A stretch of 64,000 bases of DNA, taken from NCBI GenBank assembly GCA_038316435.1, contig JBBQAQ010000008.1, positions 43,910-107,909 of the forward strand, given 5' to 3'. The notes under the pieces were generated by a model. It worked only from the letters and a program-made list of their open reading frames with translations, made no database searches and had not been told where the DNA came from. The stretch's first letter is position 1, and each line of letters opens with the position of its first letter. This document shows positions 9,811 to 18,680 of the stretch, in pieces. The position numbers were made by a program, and so were the translations under genes. This DNA is from JACJXF01 sp038316435 (GTDB lineage: Bacteria; Bacteroidota; Bacteroidia; Bacteroidales; GCA-2748055).

Positions 9811-10902
9811 ATGAATAAAAACGTTCAAACTGAAGTCGACGCCTGGTATTTATACAAAATATTGGCTGAACATGAAGAAGATGAGGCTATTGCAAATGTG
9901 TTCAGACAGATGAGTGAAATAGAAAAGGGTCATGCGGAAGCATTTGCAAAAAAGGAGAATATGAGTCTCGAAAACTTAATGCAACCTTCATGGAGAGCCA
10001 AAATTTTCAATACTATTGGGCGAATTTTCGGGTACGATTATATTCTTGGCGTGCTGATGGATACTGAAAAAGGTATTGCAAATGCCATTCTTACTACAAA
10101 AAAGAAGAAACAACATGAAATAACAGGCACAGAAACTAACCATGTGAAAATCCTTCAGTCGATTCTCGAAAAGGATACTTCAACTGCCGGTAAACACCTT
10201 ACAAAATTCGAATCCCGCCACCGGTCTGTTGGAGGAAACGCAATCAGGGCAGCTGTTTTAGGGGGAAATGATGGTTTGGTTTCAAATTTTAGTCTTGTAA
10301 TGGGAATTGCAGGTGCTACTTCAGGGGAGAAAGGTGTTCTTATGGCCGGACTCGCGGGAATGCTAGCAGGTGCATTGTCTATGGCGCTTGGGGAATGGAT
10401 ATCCGTAAAAAGTTCACAAGAACTATATGAAAAGCAAATGCAGATTGAAATGGAAGAACTTGAAACTAATCCTGAAGGTGAAAAGCACGAACTTGCACTA
10501 ATTTACATGGCCAAAGGTATTCCTGAAGATCAGGCATTTAAGATGTCTGAAGAGATAATGAAGGATAAGACACATGCCCATGAAGTACTTGTAAAAGAAG
10601 AGCTTGGAATCAATGCAGAAGAAATAAAAGGTTCAGCAATTGAGGCTGCCATTTATTCATTTATTTTATTTTCAATTGGCGCGGTTATTCCTGTTTTACC
10701 ATTCATCTTTTCAAGCGGTTTTAAAGCCGTTGTAATAAGTGTAATTTGCAGTGCTTTTGGATTATTTATCATAGGTTCTGCTATAACATTGTTCACAGGT
10801 AAAAACGTATGGTACTCTGGATTCAGACAAGTGATATTTGGATTGGCGGCAGCTGCGATTACCTTCGGAATCGGACGATTAATCGGCATTTCCATCAATT
10901 AA
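9811..10902 (+). CDS. Ferritin-like / VIT1 fused membrane iron protein (MbfA type)
   Basis: 363 residues. An N-terminal ferritin-like four-helix domain (about 1-135) carries carboxylate/His pairs, including Glu8, Glu38 with His41 (EIEKGH) and ETNHVKIL later. A VIT1/CCC1 membrane domain follows (about 142-363), recognisable from AAVLGGNDGLVSNFSL and GALSMALGEWISVKSS, with further membrane helices at about 285-360. Proteins with this architecture (MbfA, erythrin-VIT1) bind ferrous iron at the ferritin domain and export it, protecting against iron and peroxide stress. No signal peptide. Stand-alone gene. Direction of transport is taken from the family. Confidence 0.85.
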   Translation: MNKNVQTEVDAWYLYKILAEHEEDEAIANVFRQMSEIEKGHAEAFAKKENMSLENLMQPSWRAKIFNTIGRIFGYDYILGVLMDTEKGIANAILTTKKKKQHEITGTETNHVKILQSILEKDTSTAGKHLTKFESRHRSVGGNAIRAAVLGGNDGLVSNFSLVMGIAGATSGEKGVLMAGLAGMLAGALSMALGEWISVKSSQELYEKQMQIEMEELETNPEGEKHELALIYMAKGIPEDQAFKMSEEIMKDKTHAHEVLVKEELGINAEEIKGSAIEAAIYSFILFSIGAVIPVLPFIFSSGFKAVVISVICSAFGLFIIGSAITLFTGKNVWYSGFRQVIFGLAAAAITFGIGRLIGISIN

Positions 10903-11015
10903 TAATATTTTTGGTGGCGTTAATATTTAAAAATTAGGGAATCCTTCTGCCGAATTCAGATTTTTCGCTTATAAACTATTGTATAATTGACCTTTAATAT
11001 TTCATGGGAATTGCA

Positions 11016-11023
11016 TAATTTTG
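11016..11023 (+). promoter_or_regulatory. -7 promoter box of the FISUMP gene
   Basis: TAATTTTG matches TAnnTTTG. It overlaps an in-frame TTG at 11021 that would otherwise extend the next ORF, which argues for the ATG at 11090. No well-spaced -33 element is evident. Confidence 0.45.
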
Positions 11024-11089
11024 AAAATCATTATTATATATTTCAATTATCATTGTAAATTGCATCGCTATATCCGAAAATATTTAGTA

Positions 11090-11776
11090 ATGAAAAACAA
11101 GTCTCTATTTCTACTTCCTTTATTTTTATTGAGTATTCAGACCATATTTGCTCAGGAAACCGGCTCATTGATCGATTCAAGAGATGGTAAAACCTACAAA
11201 ACAATTACTATCGGTAAACAGACATGGTCTTCTGAAAATCTGGATGTAGTTACTTTTTTAAACGGGGATACAATTCCTGAAGCTAGGACAGTTGAAGAAT
11301 GGATAAATTTAGGGAATGCTGGCAAACCTGCATGGTGCAATTTCGATAACTCCATAAGCATCGGTGAAAATTACGGGAAATTGTATAACTGGTATGCTGT
11401 TGCTGATCCAAGGGGATTAGCTCCAAAAGGAACGCATATTCCAGGGGATGTAGAATGGACTAAACTTACTGATTTTCTGGTAGGTAAGGTAACAGATAAA
11501 AAAGTGAAACCCGGAAAAGATGCCCTTGAAAAGGGTAGTAATATAAAGAAAAGCGGATTTGATGGTCTTCCTGGCGGTTACCGAAATGAGATGGGCATTT
11601 TTAATGATTTCGGCTTCGATGGTGGCTGGTGGAGTTCAACAGAGAGCAGTGCTGATGATGCCTGGGGTCGCGGACTTTATTATTTATATGGAAACGTTTT
11701 CAGATACGATTTATCCGCTCAGTACTGCTACTACAACAAAGAATTCGGGCTATCTGTTAGGTTCCTGGTTGACTAA
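11090..11776 (+). CDS. FISUMP (Fibrobacter succinogenes major paralogous domain) secreted protein
   Basis: 228 residues from ATG 11090. This start gives a clean signal peptide (MKNKSLFLLPLFLLSIQTIF, cut near AQE), while the longer reading begins at a TTG inside a -7 box. The mature protein shows the FISUMP signature: DSRDGKTYKTITIGKQTWSS, NYGKLYNWYAV, PKGTHIPGDVEWTKL, DGLPGGYRN, GGWWSSTE and a terminal GLSVRFLVD. FISUMP domains occur in secreted or surface proteins of Fibrobacteres and Bacteroidota; their role is unknown. There is a single domain and no sorting tail or lipobox. Confidence 0.8.
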   Translation: MKNKSLFLLPLFLLSIQTIFAQETGSLIDSRDGKTYKTITIGKQTWSSENLDVVTFLNGDTIPEARTVEEWINLGNAGKPAWCNFDNSISIGENYGKLYNWYAVADPRGLAPKGTHIPGDVEWTKLTDFLVGKVTDKKVKPGKDALEKGSNIKKSGFDGLPGGYRNEMGIFNDFGFDGGWWSSTESSADDAWGRGLYYLYGNVFRYDLSAQYCYYNKEFGLSVRFLVD

Positions 11777-11941
11777 TTCTTTGTTGTTTAATTTCCTAAT
11801 AATAGCAAGTCCAGACTAAATATTTGAACTGCTCATTTTTCTCTGTATATCCCTATTTTTCTCAATTCTGCTATTATACAACATCAAATACACAGTCCTA
11901 CTCAATCTGCTTTTTGCTGATTTTTGTAAAAAACATTTGCT

Positions 11942-13714
11942 ATGCCTAAAACTTTTGTAGAAAAAATTCTCGGAGCCTCATCAGGTGCAATCGTATTCCG
12001 TAAACCCGATATTCTGCTAACTCACGATAATACAGCAAGTATTTACAAGACTTTTCAGAAAATGAAAGGCAGCAAAGTATTATTTCCGGATCAATTACTT
12101 ATAGTACTTGACCATAACGCACCACCTACAAATGCAAAGCTCGCTAATGACTATCAGGCTATTCGTGATATGGTTTCGGAGCAGGGAATTAAAAATTTCT
12201 ATGATGCAGGCCGGGGGATTTGCCATCAGATTATGAGTTATCATGCAAAACCGGGAATGCTTATCGTAGGAAGCGACAGTCATACCTGCACTGCAGGTGC
12301 CTTCAATGCTTTGGCAGCCGGAATCGATCGTACCGAATCGGCTGGTATCTGGAGTCGCGGAGAGACGTGGTTTCTTGTTCCGGAAACTTTGAAAATCACA
12401 CTCACCAGCAAACTCAGGGCAGGTGTTTACGCAAAAGACCTTTCCTTATGGATTATTGGGATGTTAGGTGTTGATGGCGCAAATTATATGTCGATCGAAT
12501 TTCATGGTGAAGGTGTTTCCTCCCTCGAAATTTCAGATCGTATGACCCTAGCAAATCTGGCTTCTGAAATGGGTGCCAAGAATGCCGTCTTTCCTCCTGA
12601 TGAAATACTTGCCGGCTATTATGGGCTAAAAAAACTTGATGGAATATGGGCCGATCAGGGTGCTAAATACTCTAAGGAAATCAGTATTAACCTCAATGAA
12701 ATTTACCCACTCGTTGCAGCACCTCACAATGTTGAAAACGTTCATTCAGTTAAAGAGGTGGAAGGCACAATCGTTCATCAGGGACTTATTGGCACGTGTA
12801 CAAATGGAAGAATCGAAGATCTTAGGATCGCTGCCGATATTCTAAAAGGAAAAACCGTAAAACCCGGATTCCAACTTAACGTGATCCCTGCGTCAAGGGA
12901 AACCTATATGCAGGCTATGAAAGAAGGAATTATTGAAATTCTTATGACTGCCGGTGCAAATGTACTCAGTTCTTCTTGCGGACCTTGCCTGGGTACCGGT
13001 CAGGGTATTCCAGCCGACGGCCAAACAGTGATTTCAACCGCCAACCGTAATTTTCTCGGGCGAATGGGGAATGAAAAAGCTTCTATCTACCTCGCCTCGC
13101 CGGCAACAGTGGCATGGTCGGCTTTGAAAGGTGTAATAACTGATCCCCGCATTGATGGCTATATGGAAAAATTTCCATATACCCGGGAAGATTCACAGAC
13201 ACTAAATATTTCCGCATCTGAAAACCGGAAAACTGGAAACATTTGGAATTATAAGGATGCTGATAACATGAATACTGATCAGATGTTTGCAGGAAACCTC
13301 ACTTATAATGTCAACAGTTCGGATGCAGCAGCAATTATGCCTCATCTTTTTGCCGGATTTGATCCGAATTTCTGCAAGAATGTTGAAAAAGGCGACATAA
13401 TATTTGCAGGTGAAAACTTCGGTTGCGGCAGCTCCAGGGAACATCCATCAGTGGGACTTGCGTATGCCGGAATAAAAGCCATCATAGTAAAATCCGTTAA
13501 CAGGATATTTTACCGTTCTTCTATAAACCAAGGACTTGCATTAATTGTGTTTCCCGAGGCAGTGGAAGCATATCAGCCGGGCGATAGCGTAGAAATTGAT
13601 TTCATGGGTGGCAAAATCAGCGTTGCTGGCAAAAGCTTTACATTCCAGCCATTGCCACAGAAACTGTTGGAAATTATTGACAAAAAGGGATTAGTGAACT
13701 GGATTGCCAGTTGA
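11942..13714 (+). CDS. Single-chain aconitase-superfamily dehydratase (fused 3-isopropylmalate dehydratase-like large and small subunits), paralogue 1
   Basis: 590 residues. Residues 1-420 match LeuC/homoaconitase large subunits: VGSDSHTCTAGA, and [4Fe-4S] ligands Cys286 (GTCTNGRIEDL), Cys346 and Cys349 (SSSCGPCLG). Residues 430-590 match the LeuD swivel domain, with GENFGCGSSREHP binding substrate carboxylate. The loop after NTDQMF reads AGNLTYNV rather than the usual YL motif that helps set substrate choice, so I do not assign isopropylmalate. Family reaction: stereospecific dehydration/hydration of a 2- or 3-hydroxy di- or tricarboxylate. No leuA or leuB is adjacent. It converges on asnA with 37 bases between stops. 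Confidence 0.85.
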   Translation: MPKTFVEKILGASSGAIVFRKPDILLTHDNTASIYKTFQKMKGSKVLFPDQLLIVLDHNAPPTNAKLANDYQAIRDMVSEQGIKNFYDAGRGICHQIMSYHAKPGMLIVGSDSHTCTAGAFNALAAGIDRTESAGIWSRGETWFLVPETLKITLTSKLRAGVYAKDLSLWIIGMLGVDGANYMSIEFHGEGVSSLEISDRMTLANLASEMGAKNAVFPPDEILAGYYGLKKLDGIWADQGAKYSKEISINLNEIYPLVAAPHNVENVHSVKEVEGTIVHQGLIGTCTNGRIEDLRIAADILKGKTVKPGFQLNVIPASRETYMQAMKEGIIEILMTAGANVLSSSCGPCLGTGQGIPADGQTVISTANRNFLGRMGNEKASIYLASPATVAWSALKGVITDPRIDGYMEKFPYTREDSQTLNISASENRKTGNIWNYKDADNMNTDQMFAGNLTYNVNSSDAAAIMPHLFAGFDPNFCKNVEKGDIIFAGENFGCGSSREHPSVGLAYAGIKAIIVKSVNRIFYRSSINQGLALIVFPEAVEAYQPGDSVEIDFMGGKISVAGKSFTFQPLPQKLLEIIDKKGLVNWIAS

Positions 13715-13751
13715 TTTTAAAAAACATCAAACTATTTTTTAAAACATTGCC

Positions 13752-14786
13752 TCAAATCAAGAGTATCCCGCTTTTCTTGCAATGGGCCACCATTTCACCG
13801 GGCCATACAGAGCTCTGAATCTCGCCGATATGTGCTTTTCTGAGGAAAAACATACACATGCGGGATTGGCCTATTCCACCACCAATAGATTCAGGCAATT
13901 CGCCACTCAACAATCTTCTGTGAAATTGCAGACTACTCCTCTGCTCCTGTCCGCGAAGTTTGAGTTGTAGTTCCATAGCTGCTTTATCGACTCTAATTCC
14001 CATTGAAGATACTTCAAAAGCAAGCTTCAGAATGGGATTCCACAGGATAATATCTCCGTTGAGGCCTTTGTAGCCTTTTACTGTTGGGGTTGTCCAATCA
14101 TCATAGTCAGGAGCACGACCATCGTGAGGTTTGCCATCTGCCATTTCTCCCCCGATACCAATAATAAAAACGGCACCGTATTTTTCCGCAACCTTGTCTT
14201 CTCGTTGTTTAGGAGTTAATTGAGGATACATTTCCAGCAATTCCTCGGCATGAAAAAAGGTGATATTTTCTGGTAAAATTGGTTCAATATCAGGATACAA
14301 CTCATATATTACAAATTCAGTGCGAACCATGGAACGGTACACACGGTTTACGATATCCTTGAGGTAATCGAGATTTCTGTTTTCGGCGGATATTACTTTC
14401 TCCCAGTCCCACTGATCAACATATACAGAATGTAAATTATCAAGTTCTTCATCGGGACGAAGTGCATTCATATCAGTATAAATGCCATAATTCATGCGGA
14501 TATCGTAATCGCAAAGCATCATTCGTTTCCACTTGGCCAGCGACTGAACTACTTCAGCAGTAGCGTTGCCTAGATCAAGTATTGGGAAAGAGACTGGTCT
14601 TTCAATGCCATTTAAATCGTCGTTTATACCAGTGCCCCTCATTACAAATAAAGGAGCGGTAACCCTGCGCAGTTTGAGTTCTGATGATAAGGAAGATTCG
14701 AAAAAATCCTTAACTTCCTTAATTGCTTTTTCAGTTTGTTTTAGGTCAAGAATTGATTTGTATCCTTCGGGAATAATTAGTTTCAT
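13752..14786 (-). CDS. asnA: Aspartate--ammonia ligase (asparagine synthetase A)
   Basis: 344 residues, the family's usual length. It belongs to the class II aaRS-like AsnA family, which makes asparagine from aspartate, ammonia and ATP via an aspartyl-adenylate. Visible signatures: APLFVMRGTGINDDLNG, KWKRMMLCDYDI, YGIYTDMNALRPDE, SVYVDQWDWEKVI, TFFHAEELLEMYP and GGGIGQSRMCMFFL. The gene follows the second dehydratase on the same strand with an 85-base gap and may be co-transcribed with it. Start ATG at 14786. Confidence 0.95.
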   Translation of the reverse strand: MKLIIPEGYKSILDLKQTEKAIKEVKDFFESSLSSELKLRRVTAPLFVMRGTGINDDLNGIERPVSFPILDLGNATAEVVQSLAKWKRMMLCDYDIRMNYGIYTDMNALRPDEELDNLHSVYVDQWDWEKVISAENRNLDYLKDIVNRVYRSMVRTEFVIYELYPDIEPILPENITFFHAEELLEMYPQLTPKQREDKVAEKYGAVFIIGIGGEMADGKPHDGRAPDYDDWTTPTVKGYKGLNGDIILWNPILKLAFEVSSMGIRVDKAAMELQLKLRGQEQRSSLQFHRRLLSGELPESIGGGIGQSRMCMFFLRKAHIGEIQSSVWPGEMVAHCKKSGILLI

Positions 14787-14871
14787 GCTTTGTTGTTGGT
14801 TTGTGATGTTTATATTTTTATCTATGTTTCTGATTTTTGGATTTCAGTCTTTCAACTGACTTCATAAGAAG

Positions 14872-16683
14872 TTAAAAAAGTCCGTCATTCCTGTAAATTT
14901 CCATTTGCACTTCAGAAAATTTCCCGGAATCTACTGTAAGCATTTTTGTGTTATTAGTAATTTTTCCATGTAAAAAATCCACATTAATCTCATTTCCGGA
15001 TTCAAGATTCAGTGTTTGGACATTCTCACAGGCAACTATTGGAAATGCAGCATTTATGGCATTTCTTTCATAAATTGATCCAAATGATTCTGCGATAAGA
15101 CATTGAATTCCAAGAGCGGCAAAACAATCAACTGCCTGTTGGCGTGAACTTCCGGATCCGAAGTTTTTACCGACTACTACGATATCACCTTTTTTTGCTT
15201 TTTTGGCAAAATCCTCATATCCCTCTAAGTTATCGAAGGTATATTGAGCCATTTCTTCAGGTTTGGTAATAGTCAGGTAACGGTTATGAAAAATCATATC
15301 GGTATCGATATTATCTATGGGGATATTCCAAACCCTTCCGCTGACTACATCAGGCTTATCGGCTATAGCTTTTTTCAGTCCTGAATTTTTCTCAGCTGAT
15401 TTCTCCAAAACAGTTTCCGAAAACAGAGCCGGCTGGTCAGGTATCTGATCAGGAGTAGTAATATAACCAGCAATAGCCGATGCGGCTGCTATACCAGGAG
15501 AAGCGAGGTACACTTCACCTTTTCCTTGTTTCCCGGTAAAATTGCGGTTACCGGTACTTACAGTAATTTCTCCCTGTCCATTTTGGCCCACTTGTCCGGC
15601 AGCACAACCAGCACAACCGGCATTTGAAATCATTGCACCTGCATCTTTAAAAATTTCCAGCAAGCCTTCATCAAGGCATCTGCGCCAAACAAGGTCAGTG
15701 GAAGGTACAATTTTCAATACAACTCCTGGAGCTACTTTTCTGCCTTTCAAAACTGCTGCAGCAACCCTCATATCTTCAATGCGACCATTGGTGCAACTTC
15801 CGATAAATGCCGAGTCGATCTTAATTTTTCTAACTTTATCAATATCTACAGCATCATGGGGCTTTCCAGGGCGGGCAACCATAGTTTTGAATACCGAGAC
15901 ATCGATGTCAAAATGCTTTGAATAAAATGCATCATCATCAGCGAAAACCGGTGGGATTTTTCTACCGGAACGTGCTTCGCAATATACCTGAACAATACGG
16001 TTTGGAGGGAAAAGTATAATAATTGCGCCCATCTCGGTTGCCATTGAAGAAATGGTAATTCTGTCATCCAGGCCTAATGAATCGACATCATCCCCATAAA
16101 TTTCAATTGAATACCCAAGCATGCTGTTTGCGCCAAACTGGGCTAAAAGATTAAGAACAATATCTTTTGAAGTTAATCCTTTAGGAAATTTTCCCTTGAG
16201 ATTAAAACGAACACTTTGAGGAACCTTAAACCAGACTTTGCCTTTTGCCCAAGCTGCTGCGATATCAATATCACCCATTCCCTGTCCAAACGAACCAACA
16301 GCTCCAAGAATATTTGCATGTGAGTCGGTAGAAACAGCTGTTGAACCGGGATAAGCAAGTCCCTCTTCAATCAGAATATGTGTTCCAATTCCCTTATCGA
16401 TATCATAAACTTTAATGCCATGTTTCCTAGAAAACAGTCTGCAAAACTGTTGATTTACAGCATATTTCTGATCTGATCCTGTAGGATTGCAATCGAAGGT
16501 GAAAAAGGTTTTTGAAGGATCTTCAACGCCAAGATGGTTATCTTCAATATTTTTAACAACGTTAGCGCCCCCAAAATCACGAGCAACGCGGGCGTCTATT
16601 GAAACGTCAATTATTTCTCCGGGCTTTACAGATAATTTTCCTGCGTGACTTGCAAGAATTTTTTCTACGATTGTCATTCCCAT
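14872..16683 (-). CDS. Single-chain aconitase-superfamily dehydratase (fused LeuC/LeuD-like), paralogue 2
   Basis: About 603 residues from ATG 16683 (MGMTIVEKILASHAG); ATG 16677 is equally possible. A longer reading begins at TTG 16728, which lies in a -7 box and is rejected. Large-subunit part 1-440: STDSHANILGAVGSFGQGMG and [4Fe-4S] ligands Cys297 (GSCTNGRIEDM), Cys357 and Cys360 (NAGCAGCAAG). Swivel part about 455-603: NIDTDMIFHNRYLTIT, with YLTI where isopropylmalate or homoaconitate enzymes carry their YLR-type recognition loop, then VGKNFGSGSSRQQA. Clearly divergent from paralogue 1, so a different substrate is likely. Aconitate, methylaconitate, homoaconitate and isopropylmalate types all remain open. 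Confidence 0.85.
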   Translation of the reverse strand: MGMTIVEKILASHAGKLSVKPGEIIDVSIDARVARDFGGANVVKNIEDNHLGVEDPSKTFFTFDCNPTGSDQKYAVNQQFCRLFSRKHGIKVYDIDKGIGTHILIEEGLAYPGSTAVSTDSHANILGAVGSFGQGMGDIDIAAAWAKGKVWFKVPQSVRFNLKGKFPKGLTSKDIVLNLLAQFGANSMLGYSIEIYGDDVDSLGLDDRITISSMATEMGAIIILFPPNRIVQVYCEARSGRKIPPVFADDDAFYSKHFDIDVSVFKTMVARPGKPHDAVDIDKVRKIKIDSAFIGSCTNGRIEDMRVAAAVLKGRKVAPGVVLKIVPSTDLVWRRCLDEGLLEIFKDAGAMISNAGCAGCAAGQVGQNGQGEITVSTGNRNFTGKQGKGEVYLASPGIAAASAIAGYITTPDQIPDQPALFSETVLEKSAEKNSGLKKAIADKPDVVSGRVWNIPIDNIDTDMIFHNRYLTITKPEEMAQYTFDNLEGYEDFAKKAKKGDIVVVGKNFGSGSSRQQAVDCFAALGIQCLIAESFGSIYERNAINAAFPIVACENVQTLNLESGNEINVDFLHGKITNNTKMLTVDSGKFSEVQMEIYRNDGLF

Positions 16684-16725
16684 ATCAGAACTATATAATT
16701 GAAAGGATTTTTTTGAATTTGGTTT

Positions 16726-16733
16726 CAAATATA
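16726..16733 (-). promoter_or_regulatory. -7 box upstream of dehydratase 2
   Basis: Minus-strand TATATTTG (16733 down to 16726) matches TAnnTTTG exactly. Transcription would start near 16720, excluding TTG 16728 as the start and leaving a leader of about 37 bases to ATG 16683. No -33 TTTG at standard spacing. Confidence 0.5.
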
Positions 16734-17069
16734 TAGGAAAAGGATGGGTTTTTATATGCTTTTAAAAATATTTTGGAGGTTCTGCTGATATAATTAAATA
16801 TATACTACCACATTTTAAATTGGAAAATTTATTCTTTTTCAATCTAAACTTAACTTTTTCAGTCTGAAGGTTTATAGTGAATGAAAAACATTAACTATTT
16901 CAATTACATATATTTAATTATCAATTCATTAAGCTCAGCAATGAGCTCAGCTTTTGTTTTTTTCTGGTAGTTGTTCAATTGCCAAGACTCAATTTTGATG
17001 GTGATTTCTTAAATTGCAAGTATAAACTGAAAATATTCAATCAATACTATTTATAAGTCGCCAAAATGC
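16734..17069. other. Intergenic region with a possible small gene remnant
   Basis: 336 AT-rich bases between the MBL gene stop and the dehydratase promoter. On the minus strand an open stretch (16904-17008, no ATG start) reads through KKTKAELIAELNEL, resembling the coiled segment before PAS domains in Bacteroidota sensor kinases. It may be a decayed fragment. Nothing else recognised. Confidence 0.25.
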
Positions 17070-17831
17070 TTAACACTCAAAAGATAATTCATCATAAGAT
17101 AAGAGAACATTTGGCGGAAGTTCCTTTTGTACCTCGGAATGCCTTCCCATCTGATGACTCAGGTGAGTAAGGTAGGCTCGTTTAGGGCTCAATTGACGAA
17201 TAACCTGCAATGCCTGTTCGAGGGTGAAATGCGAAATGTGCTTTTCTTTCCGAAGTGCATTAATAACAAGGTACTTAACTCCAATAAGTTTTTCCATCTC
17301 TTCTTCTGAAATGTAGTTCGCATCAGTAATATAAGCAAACTGGCCTATTCTGTATCCGAGAACAGGAAGTCTATAATGCATTACCCTGATCGGAAGAATA
17401 GGAATTCCATTAATATGAAAAGTAAAATTATTTATAATGTTTACATTAAGCTGCGGTACACCCGGGTATTTTTTCTCAGCAAAAATGTAAGGGAACTCAT
17501 AATTTAGAGCTCTAAAAACCCTTTCCTCCGCATAAACATCCATTGGTTGCTGGAGGATGAAATTGTAAGCTCTAATATCATCAAGTCCGGCAATATGATC
17601 TCTGTGTTCATGTGTGAATAGTACCGCATCGAGTTTTTCTACATCTGCACGGAGCATTTGCTGTCGGAAGTCTGGTCCGGTATCTATAACCATGCATGAA
17701 TTATCCAGTTCGATGAGAATTGAAGATCGCAATCGCTTATCCTTTACATCCTCTGAACTACATGTTTGACATTTGCAACCGATTACAGGTACTCCCTGAG
17801 AAGTTCCGGTACCCAAAAATGTTACTTTCAA
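17070..17831 (-). CDS. MBL-fold metallo-hydrolase (PhnP-like)
   Basis: 253 residues, beginning at TTG 17831 (MKVTFLGTGTSQGVPVIGC is the canonical family N-terminus). The metallo-beta-lactamase metal motif is THEHRDHIAGLDD, with later ligand regions MHYRLPVLGYRIG, YITDANYIS and THLSHQMGRH. The N-terminal Cys cluster CKCQTC is shared with PhnP, a cyclic-ribose phosphodiesterase. No phn genes are adjacent, so the substrate is unassigned; the family includes cyclic nucleotide and phosphodiester hydrolases. Divergent from the RsmI-like gene. Confidence 0.85.
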   Translation of the reverse strand: MKVTFLGTGTSQGVPVIGCKCQTCSSEDVKDKRLRSSILIELDNSCMVIDTGPDFRQQMLRADVEKLDAVLFTHEHRDHIAGLDDIRAYNFILQQPMDVYAEERVFRALNYEFPYIFAEKKYPGVPQLNVNIINNFTFHINGIPILPIRVMHYRLPVLGYRIGQFAYITDANYISEEEMEKLIGVKYLVINALRKEKHISHFTLEQALQVIRQLSPKRAYLTHLSHQMGRHSEVQKELPPNVLLSYDELSFEC

Positions 17832-17950
17832 GGCTTTGTTTTTAGCAGTACTAAGATAAGAGGAATGATGATATGAAGGTATAAAAAAAGACTCTTTGTT
17901 ACATCCTCAATTATTTTTGAAATTCTTCTCTATCTTTATCAAAAAAAAAC

Positions 17951-18655
17951 ATGTCTGGAAAGGTCTATCTGATACCGAACACCCTTGGAGATACCCCAAC
18001 AGGAGATGTGATTCCCTCCGGTGTAATACAGATTATACATTCTTTAAGGCACTTTATTGTTGAAGACATTCGAAACGCCAGGAGGTATCTTGTAAAAACA
18101 GGCTACCCAAATAAAATTGATGATATCATATTTTACGAACTTAACAAGCATACAAAACAATCCGATATTCCTGAGTTTCTGACTCCCTGTGCCGATGGGC
18201 ATGATGTTGGAGTAATTTCTGAAGCCGGTGTACCTGCAGTAGCGGATCCCGGAGCCATTGTTGTTGAAATTGCACACCAGCGGGGTCTAAAAGTTGTACC
18301 GCTAACAGGTCCCTCCTCGATTTTAATGGCATTGATGGCCTCCGGTATGAATGGACAAAACTTTGCTTTTAGAGGGTATTTGCCTGTCGAAAAAAATGAA
18401 CTTTCAGCAGCACTGAAAGATATGGAATCTAGATCAAAACTGGAAAAGCAGACTCAGATTTTTATTGAAACTCCCTACAGAAATATGAGATTATTTGAAG
18501 AGTTGCTTAAAATCTGCAATCCTTCAACAAAATTATGTGTTGCAAAAAATTTGACCACAGACAATGAGAGTGTAATTGTCAGAACAATTGGAAACTGGAA
18601 AAAAACTGGTGCAGACCTGGATAAACAACCTACAGTATTTTTAATCCAAGCCTGA
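17951..18655 (+). CDS. RsmI-like tetrapyrrole-methylase family SAM-dependent methyltransferase
   Basis: 234 residues. The sequence has VYLIPNTLGDTP near the N-terminus, GHDVGVISEAGVPAVADPG (the SAM-binding GxxGxPxxxDPG type) and VPLTGPSSILMALMASGM, hallmarks of the RsmI/YraL branch that 2'-O-methylates C1402 of 16S rRNA. It is shorter than E. coli RsmI (about 286 residues) and lacks the C-terminal extension, as in a second Bacteroidota branch. Target therefore uncertain. A TATCTTTA near-consensus -7 box lies just upstream (about 17931). Confidence 0.8.
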   Translation: MSGKVYLIPNTLGDTPTGDVIPSGVIQIIHSLRHFIVEDIRNARRYLVKTGYPNKIDDIIFYELNKHTKQSDIPEFLTPCADGHDVGVISEAGVPAVADPGAIVVEIAHQRGLKVVPLTGPSSILMALMASGMNGQNFAFRGYLPVEKNELSAALKDMESRSKLEKQTQIFIETPYRNMRLFEELLKICNPSTKLCVAKNLTTDNESVIVRTIGNWKKTGADLDKQPTVFLIQA

Positions 18656-18662
18656 ACCTGAG

Positions 18663-18680
18663 GTCTATTTTGCAATAGAC
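18663..18680. terminator. Hairpin across the convergent gene ends
   Basis: GTCTATT-TTGC-AATAGAC is a perfect 7-bp stem with a 4-base loop lying 7 bases after the RsmI-like stop and containing the stop codon of the FKBP gene. It could act in both directions, but there is no T tract, so function is uncertain. Confidence 0.35.

Noticed and set aside
16932..16947. AGCTCA-GCAA-TGAGCT hairpin with following T run as a plus-strand terminator
   Set aside because: No plus-strand gene ends nearby; it overlaps the minus-strand fragment and is likely incidental.
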